A stretch of DNA of 64,000 nt from contig NZ_JMJJ01000017.1 of assembly GCF_000710035.2 (NCBI RefSeq), positions 1 to 64,000 of the forward strand. Direction: 5' to 3'. Origin of the DNA: Pantoea ananatis LMG 2665. Lineage in GTDB: Bacteria; Pseudomonadota; Gammaproteobacteria; Enterobacterales; Enterobacteriaceae. Below the pieces are notes generated by a model that was not told the origin of the DNA, did not search any database, and worked only from the letters and a program-made list of their open reading frames with translations. The position numbers and the translations under genes are program-made. Shown here in pieces: positions 50,999-59,304 of this stretch (position 1 is its first letter; the number at the start of each line of letters is the position of its first letter).

Positions 50999-51378
50999 AT
51001 CAAGCTCACCGACCCGTTCTACCTGCAAAGGTTTTGGCGTTTTGAGCGCTTTGATATGCGCCAGCGCTCGCCTCAAGCAAGGCTTCCGCCTGAGGCGTCA
51101 ATCGATTCATCGGCCTGACGAGTGATGAGCCCGGCGTTCTGCAGGCGGCTAATCAGCCCAGACGCGCCGTGCGGTTTTAAAATCAGCCGCTCTGCAACTT
51201 AACCCACCGTTGCCGTTGCTTCTCGCGCTACCCAAATAGTCAGCAGCGCCTGATGTTGCTGTGGCGTCAATCCCACATTGCGAGCCTGACTTTCACTAAA
51301 GGCAATAAATCTGCGTAATTTTGCGCGGAAGTTGGCCAGCAAGATGTAATCAGCATCTGTCATTTTCGGCTGTGACAT
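50993..51378 (-). pseudogene. MarR-family regulator, decayed
   Basis: The intact first part (from ATG 51378) reads MTDADYILLANFRAKLRRFIAFSE and AREATATVG. It then meets TAA, after which the same frame continues VAERLILKPHGASGLISRLQNAGLITR, the MarR recognition region. Further frame breaks follow, yet LTPQAEALLEA and ALAHIKALKTPKPL are found in other frames. At least one nonsense codon and two frameshifts are needed to explain it, so it is a true pseudogene and not a single read error. Confidence 0.8.
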
Positions 51379-52166
51379 ACAGTCACCTTTAGCGATGGGG
51401 TTTATCTCGTAACACGATGTAAGTTTTCTGCTTTTAGGCATTGCAAAAAAAGACATTACGCAGGGGCGCACTGTCGATTTACCTGCCAGGCTCAACGTAG
51501 CTGGCCACAGGGTATCTCACGCTGCCTTGCCCGATCGGGCCTTGTACATTAGATATCTGACCTACCCTGCTATCACGTCCGCTACGGGCACAAAGCGATC
51601 GTTGAGCCAGACCTTTAGCCTGACCAGGACTACAGCGATAAGTGCAGAGATGCGGCTCAGCGCCGTACGCCCGACGTAGTCGGGTACAGCCCTTTAAATG
51701 ATGTGATTTCATGCGTTTAGCTGAAAATCCAGACGGGAGAGCGGTGCTATCAGGACGCACGTTCTTGCGCTGCCGGGCATCAGTCGGGTTCGTCTGAAGC
51801 AAGGCGCATCGTCGCCCTGGCTACCCAGAGGGATTACCCGATGGGGCGCGGGTTTAGTGTCCGCGCGATAAAGGGGAGCGGGTCGCGGCGGTTAATGCGT
51901 CAGTGAGGAGGACGTTCATGTGCGGATGAAGGTGAGCGGCGAAAAGTCGTCTTGTCGTGAATAATTTTCGGTGTTGCTGCGCTGATAGGGATGGTTGATT
52001 CAACACACTATCAGCGCTATATAAATCTTGGAGTTTGGTTCTACATTGCTCAGGCGCAAGGTGAACCGGGTTGCCCCGGTACAGAAAAGCCGCCGCATGA
52101 AGCCAGGATTTACTCCGCAACGTCGTCGTCTAGATTTTTTACGCAGACCGCCAAGGTATCCTAAAA
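51379..52166. other. Region without recognisable gene upstream of the GH15 operon
   Basis: About 790 bp. A minus-strand ORF at 51479-51802 (107 aa) has no start signal and no recognisable domain; neighbouring frames contain membrane-like fragments. It may hold degraded genes and the promoter of the glucosidase operon, but nothing specific can be supported. Confidence 0.4.
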
Positions 52167-54668
52167 ATGTCAAACGCTGACAGCGACGCCGTCCCGTTGC
52201 AAACGTGCATGAAGCATGACGACCCGCCATTACGTGCAGGCGTTGACGCCGCCCCGGGAAGGCCAGGAATTGAAGCCCGATGGACATCGAGTGCCAAGAG
52301 CGGAATCGGCACGGCCCTTTCATCAGACTCGCGCGTCTGGTTCACCTTGAGCCACGGCGTTCTCAACGAAATCTATTATCCACGCGTTGACAGCGCCTGT
52401 ACCCGCGATTGCGTCTTCGTTATCACGGGGCCTGAAGGTTATTTCTCCGAAGAAAAGCGCGACTGCCTGACCGAAACCCGAACCCACTCGCCAGGCATTC
52501 CGGCCTTCACCATCACCAACACGGCGCGTGACGGCCTCTACAGGCTTGAGAAGGACATCATTACGGATCCGGCCCGTGACTGTGTGCTGCAGCGGGTCCG
52601 CTTCACCGCGTTGAAGGGGAACGTTGAGGATTACACCGTCACCGCACTGCTCGCTCCCCATCTGGTGAATGCCGGACAAATGAACGCCGCCTGGATCGGC
52701 GAATTTAACGATAAGCCAGTGCTTTTCGCCACCGGCCGCTCCCGCTATCTGGCGCTCGTCTGCGACATCCCCTGGACGGCAATGAGCGCCGGGTTTGTCG
52801 GTCTGTCAGACGGCTGGCAGCAGCTTAAAGAACAGGGACGCCTTGTGAACCAATACCGGCGGGCAGACGATGGCAATGTCGCGCTTGCCGGAGAGCTGGC
52901 GTTCACCAGCGCCTGTAGTGAAGCCACGCTGGCTATTGGTTTCGGCCAAACGGAATCCGAGGCCGCAGCGGCGGCAATCGCCAGTCTTAACGCGGGCTTT
53001 GATAAAGCGCGCGATGGGTATATTCGCAACTGGCAAGCGTGGCAGGACAGGCTCATTCCACTCGATCAAGAAGCGCGAAACGGCGTCAATACATACCGGG
53101 TTTCAACGGCGGTACTGGCCTCGCACAGAGCCGCTGATTGTCCCGGCGCCGTTGTCGCGAGCCTGACGATACCCTGGGGATTTTCGAAGGGCGATGACGA
53201 TCTTGGCGGCTATCATCTGGTCTGGCCGCGAGACCTGGTCGAAACGGCAGGGGGTTTCCTGGCCGCAGGCGATGCCGACCAGGCACTCGCCATTCTGGAA
53301 TATCTCCGTCGTGTTCAGGAGCCCTCCGGGAGGTGGCCACAGAACCTGTGGCTGGATGGAAAACCCTACTGGCCAGGCATCCAGATGGATGAGTGTGCAT
53401 TCCCCCTTCTGCTTATGGATATGCTGCGCAGACTCGGCTATCTCGACAATAAAGCGCAGAAACGCTTTATGCCTATGCTACGCCGCGCGGCCTGCTACAT
53501 TTTGACCAACGGCCCGGCGACCGCGGAGGACCGCTGGGAGGAAGACTCAGGCTACAGTCCGTTTACCCTGGCGGTTGAGATCGCTGCACTGCTTGCCGCC
53601 GCGGATCTGCTTTCGATAGACGGAGATGAAGCGGCGAAAAACCACCTGCGAGAAACCGCAGACTGCTGGAATGAGCAGATTGAAAAATGGACCTTTGCCG
53701 GGGAGCCTCATTTTTGCGCCTCGATTGGCATTTCCGGTCACTATGTCCGCATCGCGCCGTCGGGCGCAACGGATGAGGTCAGCGCATCCGGCAATACCGA
53801 GATTCGCAACCAGACACCGGATCGGGCGCTTCTGCCGACCGCTGATGTGCTGAGCCCGGATGCCCTGGCACTGGTGCGTTTCGGCCTGCGTGCAGCGGAC
53901 GACCCGCACATCCTTGATACGATAAAGGCTATTGACCACAGTCTTCGGGTCGATTTACCCCAGGGGCCATTGTGGTATCGGTACACCGGTGATGGCTATG
54001 GCGAACACGCAGACGGCGCGCCGTTCGACGGTATCGGCCAGGGGCGTCCCTGGCCTCTGCTGGCGGGCGAACGCGCGCATTACGAGCTGGCAGCGGGCAG
54101 GCACGACGCGGCTGAGGCGCTCCTGGCCACGCTGGAAAAATCGGCAGGCTCGGGCGGGCTGTTACCGGAACAGGTATGGGACGGCCCCGATATTCCCGAT
54201 AAGGCGCTGTTCTTCGGGCGTCCTTCCGGTAGCGCCATGCCGCTTGTCTGGGCACATTCCGAACACATTAAACTGCTGCGATCGCTTCGCGATGGCGCGG
54301 TCTTCGATATGCCACCCCAAGGCGTTGAACGCTATATCAGGAATCAGACCGGATCGCATTTGCGCATATGGCGCTTTAACAACCGCGTGTCCTCCCTTCC
54401 TGTCGGGAAGCAACTGAGGCTGGAAACGGAAGCGAACGCCCTGGTGCACTGGAGTACGGATGACTGGGCTACCGTTTCTGACTCCCCGGCGCGCTCATCG
54501 GGGCTTGGAACCTATTACGTGGACCTGCCTGTACAGCACGAAACCGCAGGAACCCGTGTTGTCTTTACCTTTTACTGGCCTGACGTTGAACATTGGGAAA
54601 ACACCGATTTTACCGTTCACGTCGTAAATGAACCGAACGATCAAACCCGCATTGGCAATGGAGAATGA
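52167..54668 (+). CDS. GH15 glucoamylase/glucodextranase-type glucosidase, 833 aa
   Basis: This is a glycoside hydrolase of the GH15 family, releasing glucose from alpha-glucans, dextrins or possibly trehalose. An N-terminal glucodextranase-type beta domain (about residues 35-310, WFTLSHGVLNEIYYPRVD) is followed by the (alpha/alpha)6 barrel. Catalytic features are HLVWPRD, the general acid region WPGIQMDECAFP and the base region GLLPEQVWDG. A C-terminal beta domain follows from about residue 700. No signal peptide is evident, so it is probably cytoplasmic, unlike secreted glucoamylases. It heads an operon with 6-phosphogluconate and glucose-6-phosphate dehydrogenases and a glucokinase. Confidence 0.88.
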   Translation: MSNADSDAVPLQTCMKHDDPPLRAGVDAAPGRPGIEARWTSSAKSGIGTALSSDSRVWFTLSHGVLNEIYYPRVDSACTRDCVFVITGPEGYFSEEKRDCLTETRTHSPGIPAFTITNTARDGLYRLEKDIITDPARDCVLQRVRFTALKGNVEDYTVTALLAPHLVNAGQMNAAWIGEFNDKPVLFATGRSRYLALVCDIPWTAMSAGFVGLSDGWQQLKEQGRLVNQYRRADDGNVALAGELAFTSACSEATLAIGFGQTESEAAAAAIASLNAGFDKARDGYIRNWQAWQDRLIPLDQEARNGVNTYRVSTAVLASHRAADCPGAVVASLTIPWGFSKGDDDLGGYHLVWPRDLVETAGGFLAAGDADQALAILEYLRRVQEPSGRWPQNLWLDGKPYWPGIQMDECAFPLLLMDMLRRLGYLDNKAQKRFMPMLRRAACYILTNGPATAEDRWEEDSGYSPFTLAVEIAALLAAADLLSIDGDEAAKNHLRETADCWNEQIEKWTFAGEPHFCASIGISGHYVRIAPSGATDEVSASGNTEIRNQTPDRALLPTADVLSPDALALVRFGLRAADDPHILDTIKAIDHSLRVDLPQGPLWYRYTGDGYGEHADGAPFDGIGQGRPWPLLAGERAHYELAAGRHDAAEALLATLEKSAGSGGLLPEQVWDGPDIPDKALFFGRPSGSAMPLVWAHSEHIKLLRSLRDGAVFDMPPQGVERYIRNQTGSHLRIWRFNNRVSSLPVGKQLRLETEANALVHWSTDDWATVSDSPARSSGLGTYYVDLPVQHETAGTRVVFTFYWPDVEHWENTDFTVHVVNEPNDQTRIGNGE

Positions 54669-54669
54669 T

Positions 54670-55674
54670 ATGCAGATTGGAATGGTAGGTCTCGGCCGCA
54701 TGGGCGCCAACATGGTACGTCGGCTTCTTAAACAGGGCCACGAATGCGTCGTTTACGACGTGAACGCCGATAACGTTGACGCACTGGTTAAAGAAGGCGC
54801 AACCGGCGCGTTATCCCCTGGCGATCTGATTGCGAAGCTGGAGGCGCCGCGCGCGGTCTGGCTCATGCTCCCCGCGGCGATAACACCAAAGATTGCGCGG
54901 GAGTTCGCAGCAGCGCTGAATAAGGGCGACGCTATTATCGATGGGGGCAACTCCTTTTACCGTGAAGCTATCGATATCGCCGCGGAATTTTCACCTCTCG
55001 GAATCGACTATATCGACGTCGGCACATCGGGTGGCGTTTGGGGCCTCGAGCGTGGCTACTCCCTGATGATTGGCGGCCCGCAGGCGGCCGTGAAGCGCCT
55101 GGACCCGATTTTTGCGTCGCTTGCGCCCGGTGCCGGTCAGAACATTGCGGAAGATGCGGCCCTGGGCACGGCGCCGAGAGGTTATCTTCATTGCGGGCCA
55201 GCAGGCGCCGGACACTTCGTCAAGATGGTACATAATGGCATTGAATATGGTGTCATGGCCGCCTATGCCGAAGGCCTGAACATTTTAAAGGCCGCCAATA
55301 GCGGAACCGGCGAGCGGGAGGCTGATGCGGAAACCGCTCCCCTTTCCAGTCCGCAATATTATCGTTTTGATATCAACCTTCCCGCCGTTACAGAGGTATG
55401 GCGACATGGTTCGGTGATCGGCTCCTGGCTGCTGGATCTGACAGCTGAAGCGTTGAAACAGGACCCGAATCTCAACCATTATGATGGCCGCGTGTCTGAT
55501 TCCGGTGAAGGGCGCTGGACATTGCAGGCGGCTGTCGACACGGGCGTTCCTGCTCCGGTTCTCGCGTCTGCTCTTTTCGGGCGTTTCTCTTCTCGTGGCG
55601 AAGCACTGTTTGCCGAAAAAGTCCTCTCAGCCATGCGGCACGCCTTCGGCGGCCATTTGGAAAAAACCAGGTAA
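54670..55674 (+). CDS. 6-phosphogluconate dehydrogenase, short (GndA/YqeC-like) form, 334 aa
   Basis: This enzyme oxidatively decarboxylates 6-phosphogluconate to ribulose 5-phosphate. The nucleotide-binding motif MVGLGRMGANMVRRL is at residues about 5-19. DVGTSGGVWGLERGYSLMIGG and the catalytic Lys in HFVKMVHNGIEYG are present. It belongs to the shorter class (about 300-335 aa), unlike the 468-aa Gnd of enterobacterial chromosomes, and such forms often prefer NAD+. ATG 54670 follows TGGAG and sits next to the glucosidase stop; the longer frame from 54628 overlaps it. The next gene (zwf) begins 17 bp after its stop. Confidence 0.92.
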   Translation: MQIGMVGLGRMGANMVRRLLKQGHECVVYDVNADNVDALVKEGATGALSPGDLIAKLEAPRAVWLMLPAAITPKIAREFAAALNKGDAIIDGGNSFYREAIDIAAEFSPLGIDYIDVGTSGGVWGLERGYSLMIGGPQAAVKRLDPIFASLAPGAGQNIAEDAALGTAPRGYLHCGPAGAGHFVKMVHNGIEYGVMAAYAEGLNILKAANSGTGEREADAETAPLSSPQYYRFDINLPAVTEVWRHGSVIGSWLLDLTAEALKQDPNLNHYDGRVSDSGEGRWTLQAAVDTGVPAPVLASALFGRFSSRGEALFAEKVLSAMRHAFGGHLEKTR

Positions 55675-55691
55675 CGCGGAGGTACACAGCG

Positions 55692-57062
55692 ATGGCGCAG
55701 CAACGATCAGATGTGCTGGTAGTGTTCGGTGTCACCGGCGATCTTGCCTACAAGATGATCTTCCCTTCTCTCTATGCAATGGTGAAGCGTAAAACGCTTA
55801 GTACGCCCATTATCGGTGTTGCATTTGAAGACTGGACGCGTGACCAGTTGATCGCGCGTGCAAAAGAGGCGGTTGAAAAACATGTCGATGTGGTCGATCA
55901 GGCGGTCTTTGCCGCACTGGCGGACAGGCTTTCCTACGTTTCAGGCGATTATCGATCTCAGTCAACATTCGACGGGCTGCGCGAGGCGCTTGCCGGTCAT
56001 CATAACCCGCTCTACTACCTTGCCATTCCCCCCTCCCTGTTCGAAACGGTTGCGGGGGGGCTGGCAGAGGCCGGTATCGCGAAAAACGCCCGACTTATGG
56101 TGGAAAAGCCGTTTGGCCGCGATCTCGCTTCGGCAAAGCAGCTGAACGAGGTGCTGCACAAGGTTTTCGATGAGGACGCGATTTTCCGCATCGACCACTT
56201 TCTGGGCAAGGAGGCTATCCAGAACCTCCTCTACTTTCGCTTTGCGAACAGCTTCCTTGAACCCATATGGAATCGCGAACATATCGAAAGCGTTCAGATC
56301 ACCATGGCTGAGGACTTCGGCATCAAGGGACGCGGCAAATTCTATGACGAAGTTGGCTGCATCCGTGACGTGATCCAGAATCACCTGGTTAATGTGCTTC
56401 TGTTACTTGCCATGGAACCGCCCTCCTCCGGCGCATCCGACGATCTGGTTGATGAGAAAGTCCAGGTGTTAAAGGCCATGCCGCCTCTGTCAGACGATGA
56501 CGTGGTACGGGGTCAGTTTGAAGGCTATACCGATGAACCGGGTGTCGCCGCGTCTTCTCCGACGGAGACCTTCGCTGCTGTTCGCTTTCAGATTACAACA
56601 TGGCGCTGGAGTGGCGTTCCCTTCTATATCCGTGCTGGGAAAAATTTACCCGCGCATGCCACGGAAGTGGTTGTGCGCTTCAGGCGACCGCCGGTTACCC
56701 TTTTTGATGAAATTACCGACGAGCCCGCCAACTATATCCGCTTTCGCCTCGGCCCGGATATTACGATCGGCATCGGCGCGAGACGCAAGGCGTCCGGCGA
56801 AAAGATGCGGGGTGAAGCGGTCGAACTCACCGCGCTTGACGATGGTCTGGGCGATATGGCGCCCTACGAGCGGCTGATTGGCGATGCCATGGCGGGCGAT
56901 CGTCAGCTTTTCACCAGGCAGGATGCAGCAGAACTGGCCTGGAAAATCGTCGAACCCGTACTGAAGGATAAAATCGTTCCACCTGCCTACAAACCAGGAA
57001 CCTGGGGGCCTGCCGCTATGGCGGACTTTATGCCCCCCGGCGGCTGGGTCGATCCCGTTTGA
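55692..57062 (+). CDS. zwf: Glucose-6-phosphate dehydrogenase, 456 aa
   Basis: This enzyme oxidises glucose 6-phosphate to 6-phosphoglucono-lactone. The dinucleotide motif VFGVTGDLAYKMIFP is at about residues 10-24, the substrate-binding and catalytic motif is RIDHFLGKE, and the family core EDFGIKGRGKFYDEVGCIRDVIQNH is present in parts. GVTGDLAYKM replaces the usual GASGDLAKRK, hinting at altered cofactor choice. It lies in an operon with the short 6-phosphogluconate dehydrogenase and a glucokinase, forming an oxidative pentose phosphate branch. No 6-phosphogluconolactonase gene is present. It is a likely paralogue of the chromosomal zwf. Confidence 0.93.
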   Translation: MAQQRSDVLVVFGVTGDLAYKMIFPSLYAMVKRKTLSTPIIGVAFEDWTRDQLIARAKEAVEKHVDVVDQAVFAALADRLSYVSGDYRSQSTFDGLREALAGHHNPLYYLAIPPSLFETVAGGLAEAGIAKNARLMVEKPFGRDLASAKQLNEVLHKVFDEDAIFRIDHFLGKEAIQNLLYFRFANSFLEPIWNREHIESVQITMAEDFGIKGRGKFYDEVGCIRDVIQNHLVNVLLLLAMEPPSSGASDDLVDEKVQVLKAMPPLSDDDVVRGQFEGYTDEPGVAASSPTETFAAVRFQITTWRWSGVPFYIRAGKNLPAHATEVVVRFRRPPVTLFDEITDEPANYIRFRLGPDITIGIGARRKASGEKMRGEAVELTALDDGLGDMAPYERLIGDAMAGDRQLFTRQDAAELAWKIVEPVLKDKIVPPAYKPGTWGPAAMADFMPPGGWVDPV

Positions 57063-57080
57063 GCCTATGGAGAATTACCA

Positions 57081-57776
57081 ATGACGCGGCAAACTAAAAA
57101 AAAGAAAGATCATGTTGTTTTGTCCATCGACATCGGCGGAAGCCATGTGAAGATCCTCTCCAGCACTGGCGGGGTAAAAAAGAAGGCAGATAGTGGAAAA
57201 AACATGTCGGCCGCAGACATGGTTGCCGCGGTTAAGACCCTGGCGGAAGGCATGTCCTATGATGTGATTGCGATGGGATTTCCGGGTCCCGTCGCGGACA
57301 ATAAACCCATTCGGGAGCCCGCCAACCTCGGTGAGGGCTGGGTGGGGTTTGACTATGCAGGCGCATTTGGCTGCCCTGTTCGCATCGTCAACGACGCCCT
57401 GATGCAGGCGCTGGGTTCCTATCAGGGCGGACGCATGCTGTTCCTCGGTCTTGGCACGGGACTAGGGGCTGCGATGATCATCGAAAACGTCGCTCAGCCC
57501 ATGGAGATCGCTCACTTACCTTATCGCAAAGGCAATAGCTACGAACACTACGTAGGTGAAGCCTACCGGGTAAAAAAGGGGAACAAAAAATGGCAGGCGC
57601 GGGTTTTTGACGTGGTGGAAATGCTGACCACCGCGTTGCAGCCTGACTACGTGGTTTTAGGCGGAGGAAACGTAGATGAACTTGACTCACTCCCGCCAAA
57701 GTGCCGGAAAGGCGACAACACACTGGCATTCGAGGGGGGATTTCGTCTCTGGAACGATCCGAGATTAATTACTTGA
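57081..57776 (+). CDS. ROK-family (polyphosphate-glucokinase-like) kinase, 231 aa
   Basis: This sugar kinase of the ROK/hexokinase-like fold is closest to polyphosphate glucokinases. The phosphate motif VVLSIDIGGSHVKI is at residues about 13-26, the catalytic Asp is in VRIVNDALMQA, and the second phosphate loop is LFLGLGTGLGAAMI. The adenosine-like loop is DYVVLGGGNV. ROK proteins usually have a CxCGxxGC zinc motif; none is seen. It phosphorylates glucose, so with the upstream glucosidase and dehydrogenases it supplies glucose 6-phosphate to the same operon. The phosphate donor (ATP or polyphosphate) is not certain. Confidence 0.85.
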   Translation: MTRQTKKKKDHVVLSIDIGGSHVKILSSTGGVKKKADSGKNMSAADMVAAVKTLAEGMSYDVIAMGFPGPVADNKPIREPANLGEGWVGFDYAGAFGCPVRIVNDALMQALGSYQGGRMLFLGLGTGLGAAMIIENVAQPMEIAHLPYRKGNSYEHYVGEAYRVKKGNKKWQARVFDVVEMLTTALQPDYVVLGGGNVDELDSLPPKCRKGDNTLAFEGGFRLWNDPRLIT

Positions 57777-57945
57777 TTTCAACGCGTTGATTCGATGGGA
57801 AATATTTTCCTGAATCACGAATAGCCTTTTTTCTGGCGGAGCAGCAGCAACCATCCTGGTTCAGCCCGCCTGAAAAAAATGCCCCCATCCTCCTCCACAG
57901 ACGCGCATCTTATGGACACAACAGAAGCAAAAAAGCGGGGGCGCT

Positions 57946-58409
57946 ATGCGCGCCATAACTCCATCATGCGTTCCCCCTTGCCAAACCCTTATAGACATGG
58001 GGATTCGTATTGAGCGGGAGCCAAACCCAAACGTCATTGTCAGGCTCATCACCCGGCTTCATCACGCCCTGATGACATCTCCCGAGCTCATTGACAGACC
58101 AGGTGTGCGCCGGAAAACGTCGGAGACCTGCGCCAGCGCTATCCTTTCAGCGGCCTCCTTAGCCCTGAAACCGGCAAGGTGTTTGAATTTATGTTCGACG
58201 GGATCAATACCTTTACACCCCGCCATCTGGCGTTTTTTACCTCCGACCTCCATTCTGCGTTTCAGACCGCGTTAGCCGGGAAAGCGGGTGTGGACAGTGA
58301 ACGCCTTCGCGCAGCCATTGATGAATCAAGCGAACACCTTTTTACGGCAGCAGGGTATGAGCCTGACATCTTTGCGGAAAAATTCCTGCCGCTGGTGCAG
58401 GCAAACTAA
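57946..58409 (+). pseudogene. Unrecognised gene remnant, frameshifted
   Basis: Two overlapping frames hold protein-like sequence. The first (57946 to about 58110) includes GIRIEREPNPNVIVRLITRLHHALMTSPELID. The second, open to TAA at 58409, includes RYPFSGLLSPETGKVFEFMFDGINTF, then LAFFTSDLHSAFQTALAGKAG and the end AGYEPDIFAEKFLPLVQAN. Joined by one frameshift near 58110 they could be one protein of about 150 residues. No family was recognised. It directly precedes a decayed YdcZ-type gene. Confidence 0.45.
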
Positions 58410-58414
58410 CTGAG

Positions 58415-58887
58415 ATGAACAGCATGAGCGCGATTTATTACGTACTGGCTTTTGCAGCAGGTCTGGGTATTACCCTGCAGACAACATTGAACAGCCAGCT
58501 TGCAAAAGGGCTCGAGGGCGACCCGGTCACCGCCGCGTTGTTTTCCTTTACGGCCGGAGCGTTGAGCCTAGGCGTTTACTCTCTGCTACGTGGAGGGGTT
58601 TTCACCGCCCTTGCTGCCATCCCTTCACAGCCTCTGTGGAGTCTGGCGAGCGGACAGATCGGTGCCTGTGCGTTATTCAGCTATGTGGTACTTGCACCAA
58701 AAATCGGTTTTTCAGCCCCGCTCGGGTTGGCGATTGTCGCTCATCACAGGTGATCGACCATTTTGGTCTGCTGGGCGCCATATGACGGCCGGTTTCGCTC
58801 ATCAAGATGGGTGGCGTGTTGGTCATGCTGACCGGGCTCGGCATCATGCTTTTTAGCGACCGGCTTACCGAGCATTTTCTGTATTAA
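58415..58887 (+). pseudogene. YdcZ/DUF606-type DMT transporter, decayed
   Basis: The first 112 codons (58415-58753) encode four membrane helices of the YdcZ family (AFAAGLGITLQTTLNSQLAKGLEGDP, SFTAGALSLG, LASGQIGACALFSY). Translation then runs off frame after LGLAIV. In another frame the rest can be followed as SSQVIDHFGLLGA, a stop codon, and RPVSLIKMGGVLVMLTGLGIMLFSD, to TAA 58887. One frameshift and one nonsense codon are therefore present. These small transporters are of uncertain substrate. Confidence 0.82.
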
Positions 58888-58986
58888 CCAAGCGACACTG
58901 CTGGTTAGGGACGTATGTCCAGTCGCAGACGTGCCTGACCTTCAGTTCGTTCACCCTCGCAACTTTTATCCTCCTGGAGAAATAAC

Positions 58987-59157
58987 ATATTTTCAGTAGC
59001 AGCCCATGTCAGCAATTTGCTGGGCGAGTGCCCCTCTGGTCCCAAAGAACACGCAGACTTTACTGGACAGATATTGATGCTTGCCTTTCAGGAAGAGACC
59101 GGCGAAGTCATGCGCTGGCCTCTGCCTGAACGCCTCGGATGGATTGTCCACAACTGA
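58987..59157 (+). pseudogene. Possible short gene or remnant (56 aa) with ATA in the start position
   Basis: The frame reads FSVAAHVSNLLGECPSG, then ADFTGQILMLAFQEETGEVMRWPLPERLGWIVHN to TGA, which has good protein-like composition. A GGAG motif lies 8 nt before an ATA codon, where a start would be expected. It may be a mutated start codon or a fragment. No family was recognised. Confidence 0.3.
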
Positions 59158-59304
59158 TTTATATGTTGCGCTCTCAAGGGGGCTGAATCTGTTACGATCT
59201 TCTTCGGTCGTGATGAGTTCTCACTATAATAACTCTCCATAGACTGCCCCTAAACGATCGAACCTTAGTGTTTATAAGGTCCGCTTCTGGCACAGAGCGG
59301 ACGG

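Noticed and set aside
51479..51802. 107-aa ORF upstream of the glucosidase
   Set aside because: No recognisable domain or start signal; could not be told from chance, so it is left as unexplained DNA.
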